Assembly (NCBI GenBank): GCA_015680905.1
Contig: JADFTS010000044.1
Coordinates: forward strand, 124,001 to 188,000
From: Coptis chinensis
Taxonomy: Eukaryota; Streptophyta; Magnoliopsida; Ranunculales; Ranunculaceae
Direction of reading: 5' to 3'
Length of the DNA stretch: 64,000 bases
How positions within the stretch are numbered: the stretch's first letter is position 1; each line of letters begins with the position of its first letter. Shown here piece after piece: positions 57,001 through 64,000 of this stretch. The notes under the pieces were generated by a model. That model ran no database searches, was not told the origin of the DNA, and saw only the letters and a program-made list of their open reading frames with translations. A program made the translations under genes and the position numbers.

Positions 57001-59303
57001 TTGGTTGTTTTCCTCGCCTAAAAATCATTCACACATCTCGAAAATTTATGGGTCAGATCTATATTCCAGTCATCAACTGGTTTCTGCTGGTACTTTGTTT
57101 GGTGTTTGTTAAAACCTTCGCATCCATAAATGAGATGGGGACTGCGTATGGTAACTCTTCAATATCTCAACTAGTTCCTTTTTTGTACATTTACATTGCC
57201 TTGAACCAACATAAAAATACTTTATTGAGTTGCTTTTACATTGCTTTGAATCAACATATAAGTCCTTCATTGAGATGCGTAATAAGCGGAGTCCTTCATT
57301 GAGAGCTTCTTAAAAGTGATTGAAACATCACCTCCCTAAACATGAATTTTTCTGCCTATCAAGTCGTTCATATGCTTTTGGAAGAGTATAAAGTGGTGAA
57401 GTGAGGAAAAAGGATGAGGTGTAATATCACACTGTGCAAGTGAACAAGTTTCAGTGTGAATCAGGGGTTATCCCTATATCTAAAAATACAGGGTAACTTG
57501 ACTTTCAAAAAAAGGATGGAATGAAAAATGAGAACCGTCTTTGGGAAATTTTCTGCTGATTCCGGGTCCATAACATAGTATCACATGGTCGTAGGGCCCT
57601 TAATTTAAGAATTAAATATCCTATATCAGAATCAAGAATATTAAAACAAGCTATTACGCTAGCTAGGCAATATATCCACACCTACATAGAATAAGTTTGC
57701 AGTTATGCCTCGCATAATCTTCTCGTATTGATTCGGCAAAGATAATCACTTAAAGCTTTTTATTGACCACCATAAACTTCTGGCCATATATGATTACTTT
57801 TGTATGAATTATTATTTGTTGCTCTATTTAACCCTTATTCCACCGATTTTGTGGTTGTCTTATATGAGGTGTGTTATGCAGGCATTGCTGAGCTCGGAGT
57901 GATGATGATGACAACAATTTTAGTAACCATTGTTATGCTTCTTGTATGGCAGATAAACATCATCACTGTGCTATGTTTTCTGGTTTTTTTCTTGGGTTTA
58001 GAATTGACCTTTTTCTCATCAGTTTTGTGGAGTGTGGGAGATGGAAGTTGGGTCATATTGGTTTTAGCTGTAGTTCTCTTTTTCATTATGTATATCTGGA
58101 ATTACGGAAGCAAGCTTAAGTATGAGACTGAAGTCAAGCAGAAGCTCTCAATGGACTTAGTGCGGGAACTAGGTTGCAATCTTGGGACGATAAGAGCTCC
58201 TGGCATTGGATTGCTTTACAATGAATTGGTGAAGGGAGTGCCAGCAATTTTCGGCCATTTCCTCACCACTCTTCCTGCTATCCACTCTATGATAATATTT
58301 GTGTGCATAAAATACGTTCCTGTTCCTGTCGTACCTCAAAGTGAGAGATTTCTATTCCGGCGGGTCTGTCCAAAGAGCTATCACATATTCCGTTGCATTG
58401 CCAGGTACCTAAAATGAATTATATGTTATTGCATAAACTTATTACCTTGGCAATCCGAACATTATCTGAATTTCATTCTGTATTGGTTTAATTGAGAACC
58501 CGTGAATGTTAAATTCGATATTTGTTGCAAATCCATTCTGGGACAAAAATTGGAGAGACTTGAACTCCATTTTTTTTTTCAAATGTGTAATTCCTAATTA
58601 TCAAAAAATAAATAAAATCCTAGTTATAGCTCATCTTTATATGTTTCCCCTAATTACAGTCAAATTTGTTTGTTGCTGTGCTTTCTAAGACTCCAATCAC
58701 CAGTTGAACAATGTAAAAATAAATTTATTGATTGGAAATCTACCTTATTGCTGTGTGCATATCTTCAGGTATGGCTATAAGGATGTGCGGAAAGAGAATC
58801 ACCAGACATTTGAGCAGCTCCTGATTGAAAGCCTTGAGAAGTTCATCCGACGGGAAGCTCAGGAACGGTCATTAGAGAGCGATGGGGATGAAGACACAGA
58901 GTCTGACAATGAGGCATCTTTTTCTAGGGTGCTCATTGCACCGAATGGAAGTGTTTATTCACTTGGTGTCCCACTGTTGGCAGATTTTAGGTGCAATGAC
59001 AAACCTACTTCAGAAGCAAGCACTTCAGGTGAGGTGAAGCCTGTTCCGGCGGACCAGGCTGTATTTGATGCAGAGCAAAGTTTTGAGAGGGAGCTCTCTT
59101 TCATTCGAAAAGCCAAAGAGTCCGGAGTCGTTTATCTTCTTGGTCACGGAGATATAAGAGCAAGGAAGGACTCTTGGTTTATCAAGAAATTGGCTATAAA
59201 CTACTTTTATGCGTTCTTGAGAAAGAACTGCAGGAGGGGAATTGCAAATCTGAGTGTACCGCACTCTAATCTGATGCAAGTTGGCATGACATACATGGTC
59301 TGA
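54017..59303 (+). CDS. KUP7: KUP/HAK/KT potassium transporter, KUP7 (POT7)-like
   Basis: Ten exons (54017-54295, 54598-54826, 54954-55202, 55384-55434, 55574-55834, 56454-56506, 56592-56706, 56896-57150, 57882-58404, 58769-59303) join without a break to 849 residues, close to KUP7. An acidic N-terminus (ESRWVFQKDDDSDFDDDEEE) and RLIRTGPRIDSFDVEALEVP precede twelve or so membrane spans, including the family signature GDVGTSPLYTFSVMF, and GTSMVIADGVVTPAMSVMSA, ATGSEAMFADLCYFPVR, FIANIAALIASRTMTTATFS and YVPVPVVPQSERFLFRRVCP. The cytosolic C-terminus ends ANLSVPHSNLMQVGMTYMV. It moves K+ across the plasma membrane (proton-coupled in this family); Arabidopsis KUP7 works in K+ uptake and xylem loading. 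The start is the first ATG of the acidic leader. The intron before exon 6 contains an imperfect internal duplication (about 55990-56130 against 56250-56345). Confidence 0.96.
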
Positions 59304-60254
59304 AGCTGATTTTCCACCCAACTAAAGGCCTTTTCTTCTCGTTTCATTTTATTTGGTGTCGAAGTTTACATTTGCAGTTGGATTGAAAGACCGTGTTTGA
59401 GCTGGGAATATTGTTAAACGAGGCCAAAACACCGAGAACACTGATTGTTCACACGGAAGTGAAGGCAACAACAGCTGGGATACTTGGCAAAGAATAGCTG
59501 CTGCATTTGATGCTTTAACTGATTAACTCAATTACTTCTGCTCCCAGTTCACGCTAACAGACAGAAACTTTTACTAATCTTTTGTAGGTTTTTTTTTTAT
59601 AACTGGGTATGCGTTTCCGTTGTCACGATGGATATCAGTTGAACAGACTCCTGTGATTGCATTTCTGTTGAAAGGAAATAGAAGAATGTGATTCTTTGTG
59701 GTTGTAGCTCATACTGACAGTGCTAATACGTTCTAGGTGATAACTAATAATGTTGTAAGCTGAGTCATAGCATCACAGTTACCTCATCTCAGGTATCCAT
59801 ATTTGATAAACTGAAGCACATGTTGCCTAGTACATTGTTTGTTGTGTATGAAAAGTGTTGATATTGATTTTTGTTTTGTCAAATTGTTTTACCTTTCCTG
59901 CAAATTTTATTTTTGAATATTAGTCTGTCGTTGTTTTATTATTGAAGATGGACATCTTAAAACCAATTGGTGAAAACCAGTATGATGTTGAAGGTGAAAA
60001 TTGGGAGTAAAAGCAGGTATCTGAACCGAAAGAAGGAACAAACGGGCTTTTGTGAAGGCCCAGTAGTAGTAGTTGTTGGGAAAAAAAGATAAAAGAAAAT
60101 AGTCGGCGCGGGCTTGTTGTTGTTGTCTATAGCCGACCAAAACATCATTATCGATTTATTATCAACATTTGAATTGATTATTATTATTAAAAACGGGATC
60201 TTTTTGTTTGTTAGTTTTGTTGTCCTCAAAAGATTTGATCGGAGGAGGGTTTAT
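59304..60254. other. Intergenic: KUP7 3' flank and SOV promoter
   Basis: The KUP7 3' UTR probably reaches beyond 59800. The remaining part contains the SOV promoter and leader. GTAGTAGTAGTTGTTGG and TTGTTGTTGTTG runs near 60063-60126 are microsatellite-like. No other gene seen. Confidence 0.6.
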
Positions 60255-63200
60255 ATGATGATGGAAGAGCCCCAACAAGTTATGATGAACTTGGAGAGAA
60301 GCAGCACCAACGACTACAAGAAGAAGCGTCGACCCAATAGACGTACTTGTTCTAAACAACAACAACAAATCATAAACAATTCTTCTTCAGGTATACAAAC
60401 TAATAACTAGTTCAACTCTCAAATTGTTATTTCTATCATTGATAAAAAACAGTTCTTTCAGCCACAGTTTATTCAACCAACGGGGACCCAACTCCTCTTG
60501 ATCTTGTTGCTTCCACTTCTCTCCCACACTTGCATGTTCTTAGATCTTCTCCTCCCCCAAATGGATACGCAAATCACCTGGAAGCCCACACGCCTAGGAT
60601 TTGTTTTGAGCCTCATTGGTCACCTCAACTTGTCAATGCTGCTATACAGGTTACTGTTATTACCGACCTTAAATATATCTTATCACATGCTCCTAGAATT
60701 TGTTTTACCACTCTTTTCTTTTCTGCAGAATGCCCATGTCTTCGTAGCAGCGTTTCGTGTGAATGCTCACAATCGCCTTGAGGTGTCTATCTTATCTTTT
60801 TACTCCGCTAGTATAAAACTAACTTTCTTATTCTGTAGATTACTAAGTTTTTGTATTGCAGGCTTACTGTACAATAGATGGGCTGCCCATAGATGTTCTT
60901 ATTAGCGGAGGTGCAGCTCAAAACAGAGCTGTAAGGAGTGTTTTTTTTTATCTTTCATTTTGTTTTTAGACTTTTCGCCTCCCCTACCATGCACGAAAGA
61001 GTTTTCAAAGTTGAATTCTGTTTGATGCAATTTGTTGTTGCAGGTGGAAGGAGACCTTGTAGCAGTTCAATTGGATTCTTTATCATTGTGGACAAGGCTG
61101 AAAGGGTCTGCTGGCCACACTAAAAATTGCACCCCTTTGGATGGTTTGGTCTTACTCGCCAAAGAGGTCCAAGGGGTTGGTGATAACTGCAACCTGAAGG
61201 AAAAAGTAGATGATTGCAATGACGACCCTAACAAAAATAGCTCTTCGTCTTCAGATCCCTCAAGCCCAATAGGAAAGATTTGTGCCTTAGTTAGTGCTTT
61301 TCCATCTAAGCGTCCGACCGGCAGAGTTGTAGCTATCATTCAAAAGTCGCCTCGCCGTGATGCCCTTGTTGGCTTTCTTGGTGTTAGCCAATGGCGGCCT
61401 TCTGGCGGAGAAGGCTTTCAGAAGGAGACGAACCAAAATAAGACTTTTGTCTCATATTCCAATCAGGAATTCATTGAATTGATACCAAATGATGCAAAGT
61501 TTCCTAAAATGTTGGTTTGTTTGAGAGACTTACCAGAATACATCAAGAAAAGATTGATGAAGAGTGACGCGATGGAGTTAGTGGGTGTTCGGATTGAAAA
61601 TTGGAGGGAAGACAGTCTTTTACCGCATGCCTGTGTTATGCATAGTTTTGGGCGAGGGGGAGAAATTGAGCCACATCTTGCAGCAATCCTATTTGAAAAT
61701 TCAATTTGCGTTACTGAGTTTTCTCCTGAATCACTTTCCAACCTTCCAAAATTCCCGTGGGAAGTGCCTGCCGAGGAGTTAGAAAGAAGAAAAGATCTTA
61801 GACATCTTTGCACACTTACAATTGACCCTTCTACAGCTACTGATCTTGATGATGCTCTATCAGTTCAAAGAGTCTCTGATAGCATTTTCAGAATTGGTGT
61901 GCACATTGCTGATGTTTCATATTTTGTTTTACCGGATACTCCATTGGACATAGAAGCCCAAACCCGATCTACGAGTGTCTATCTCCGACGTCAGAAGATT
62001 CCTATGCTGCCAGCTCTTCTTTCAGAAAACATTGGTTCACTTGTTCCTGGTGTAGATAGGCTTGCCTATTCTATCATGTTTGATTGCAACCTTGCTGGGG
62101 ACGTTGTTGATCGCTGGATTGGTCGCACTGTCATTCGTTCATGTTGTAAACTGTCCTACCAGCATGCTCAGTACATCATCGACGGGTTGATGGATGTTGA
62201 GAGGCATGATACAGTAGTTAGTCAGTTTCCTGAGGTATACGGTCAGTTTGGAAAGGTAGATGTAATTGGGTCTGTCAAAATCCTTACTGAAATTTCTAAG
62301 AGGTTGAAAGAGAACAGGTATAGAGATGGTGCTGTTTATTTAGAAAGCTCCAAGCCATTTTGCTTGTTTGATGAATGCGGAATTCCATACGACAGTAGGC
62401 TATCTCAGCAGACAGAGTCTGACTTTCTTGTTGAAGAATTCATGCTTTTGGCAAATAAAACTGCAGCAGAAATCATATCTAGAGCATATCCTGATTGTGC
62501 ATTATTGCGTAGGCACCCAGAACCTAATGCACGCAAGCTCAAAGAGTTTGAAGTATTTTGGCTTAAGCACGGTTTAGAGTTGGATACTTCTTCTTCCGGC
62601 CAGTTTAACCTTTCGTTGGGAAAGGTTAAAGAAAAGCTCAAGAATGATCCTGTGTTATATGATATTCTTATATCATATGCTTCAAGGCCAATGAATTCAG
62701 CAGCGTACTTCTGTACTGGTGATTTTAGAGACAGAGAGAATGAGTGGGCTCATTATGCTTTAGCAATGCCTCTCTATACACATTTTACTTCACCACTCCG
62801 AAGGTACCCTGACATTGTAGTGCAGCGGACATTGTCTGCTGCCATTGAAGCTGAAGAAAGATATCTTCAGCAACAAACAGCGATGTCTAAATGTATCAAT
62901 GGGGAGGATATAGGGAGAAAATGTTTCAGCAGCCTTTACTTTGATACACATAGTGCTAACTCCAAAGAATGTAGGGAAGCATTGGCTGCTACTGCTTTGA
63001 ACCACAGAGTTCCTGGTATGGAAAAAATTGCAGAAATTGCTGCTTATTGCAATGAGAGAAGACAGGTAATCAGGCATGCTGAGGATGCTGGTGCAAAACT
63101 CTACATGTGGGCGCTTTTGAAAAAGAAAGAGGTATATCTTCTTTTCTGTCCCGCATTCTTCATTTTCTTCTGATGGATTCTTTGAATTATTTCCACAATT

Positions 63201-63911
63201 TTATTCTCATGATTTGGTTGAAATGGAATTTTTTTTGCTGTACCTGTTATATAGATTTTCTTTGGTCTGGTTCTTGCATCTAAGCTTCTTCTTGATCTAA
63301 AATTTAAACTATCAGAACATGGTCAGCCTTCACTGCAAATGATATAGTTTATAGCCAACTCAATAGGAGATGCCCCATATAGCCATATAGGTGTTCCGTT
63401 CAGGTTTCCAAGTGGGTGTTTGGGTTCGTTTGTATTTGACGGTTTTGTATTTTAATCATAAAATGTGATGTCCCTGATTTAGCTGCTGGAACAGGAAAAA
63501 TTGTGGTGTATTCTCGTTGACTAATTACTTTACTCGTTAGGAGATGCAAACCTCTACTACATTTATTTATTACAGCATATGGTGTTTGGTTACTCAATTT
63601 GAATTCCACACCTTTTACATAAATACACTAACCTAGAGGGTGAAGGAGTAATGTTTGGTATAAAAACTACTTTTTATTTTTCTTGTCACTAAATGTTTTA
63701 TTATTCTGTAGTCTTTGTCCATATAGATAGAAGCAAAGAACTTCGGAAATGGACGTTCTGTACGGATTGAAATGTATCAATCCCTAATATGTTTATTCGA
63801 GCATCTGGTGGAATTCTCATGTTTTTTTTTCTCAAACAGACTTTAGTAGCGGAAGCTCGAGTTTTGGGTCTCGGCCCTAAGTTCATGTCTATCTACATTC
63901 ACAACCTCGCA
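60255..63911 (+). CDS. SOV: DIS3L2-type 3'-5' exoribonuclease, SUPPRESSOR OF VARICOSE (partial, continues right)
   Basis: Six exons are in the window: 60255-60390, 60453-60649, 60729-60782, 60862-60930, 61044-63131 and 63840-63911. All are in phase, giving 872 residues before the edge. Order: a basic low-complexity N-terminus (YKKKRRPNRRTCSKQQQQ), cold-shock-like OB domains (VFVAAFRVNAHNRLEAYCTI, VEGDLVAVQLDSL … GRVVAIIQKSPRRDALVGFL), then the RNB catalytic domain starting PWEVPAEELERRKDLR, with DPSTATDLDDALSV (metal-binding aspartates, about residue 415), FRIGVHIADVSYFV, YLRRQKIPMLPALLSENIGS and FTSPLRRYPDIVVQRTL. There is no PIN domain in the visible N-terminus, as expected of DIS3L2. It degrades cytoplasmic RNA from the 3' end and acts in mRNA decay parallel to decapping. 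The missing part is the end of RNB and the S1 domain. One exon of 2.1 kb carries most of the gene. Confidence 0.95.
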
Positions 63912-64000
63912 GTAAGGAATTGTTTACCACTCTTTTTCTTATTATTTATGTGAATTGAATAACACCTTTAATTGACAGCTCTTGTTATATGCATATAGAT

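Overview
The window is nuclear DNA of a flowering plant, most likely a core eudicot. Genes are split by many GT..AG introns, spacers are AT-rich, and every recognised protein is of the plant type. I place ten host genes by splicing open frames at consensus sites. On the minus strand lie the N-terminal (CG-1) exons of a CAMTA transcription factor running off the left edge (252-1697), a BTL3-type adenine-nucleotide carrier (3110-5367), an alternative oxidase of AOX2 type (5967-10774) and the splicing factor SC35 (45885-47828). On the plus strand lie RDM4/IWR1 (28974-32992), a CCR4-type deadenylase (33493-38737), a TLDc-domain protein (39815-42710), the ER nucleotide-sugar transporter ROCK1 (48911-52312), the K+ transporter KUP7 (54017-59303) and the exoribonuclease SOV/DIS3L2 running off the right edge (60255-63911 and on).

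The genes do not form one pathway. Several are neighbours in Arabidopsis chromosome 5 as I remember it (SC35, AOX2 and CAMTA2 adjacent; BTL3 close to ROCK1), so the window looks like a rearranged ancestral gene block. RDM4, CCR4, SC35 and SOV all act on transcription or RNA, but nothing in the sequence shows that they are co-regulated.

The most unusual part is 10840-24148. Two copies (6668 and 6640 bp) of a DNA transposon with about 67-bp terminal inverted repeats stand head to tail, separated by a single T. They lie inside an (AT)n microsatellite only 66 bp upstream of the AOX start codon, so the original AOX upstream region has been pushed about 13.3 kb away. I see no transposase. Instead each copy carries host-gene pieces: an unidentified gene fragment that keeps its introns, joined to an internally deleted cytosolic fructose-bisphosphate aldolase that keeps its 3' end. 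Each also has two palindrome-rich tandem arrays. It is best described as a Pack-type (Mutator-like?) element.

Smaller transposons are plentiful and several have readable target-site duplications. They include a hAT-type element nested in another one and a solo LTR in AOX intron 2, hAT-type elements at 25.0-25.7, 25.8-26.4 and 27.9-28.2 kb, a Tourist-like element at 53.1-53.8 kb, and a roughly 300-bp dispersed repeat at 2.0 and 52.8 kb.

Three otherwise good genes (AOX2, RDM4, ROCK1) each contain one apparent single-base frameshift. The two transposon copies differ mostly by small indels at CAG/CTG sites. I read this mainly as a sign of uncorrected base-calling error in methylated DNA, which should be settled before any of these genes is called broken.
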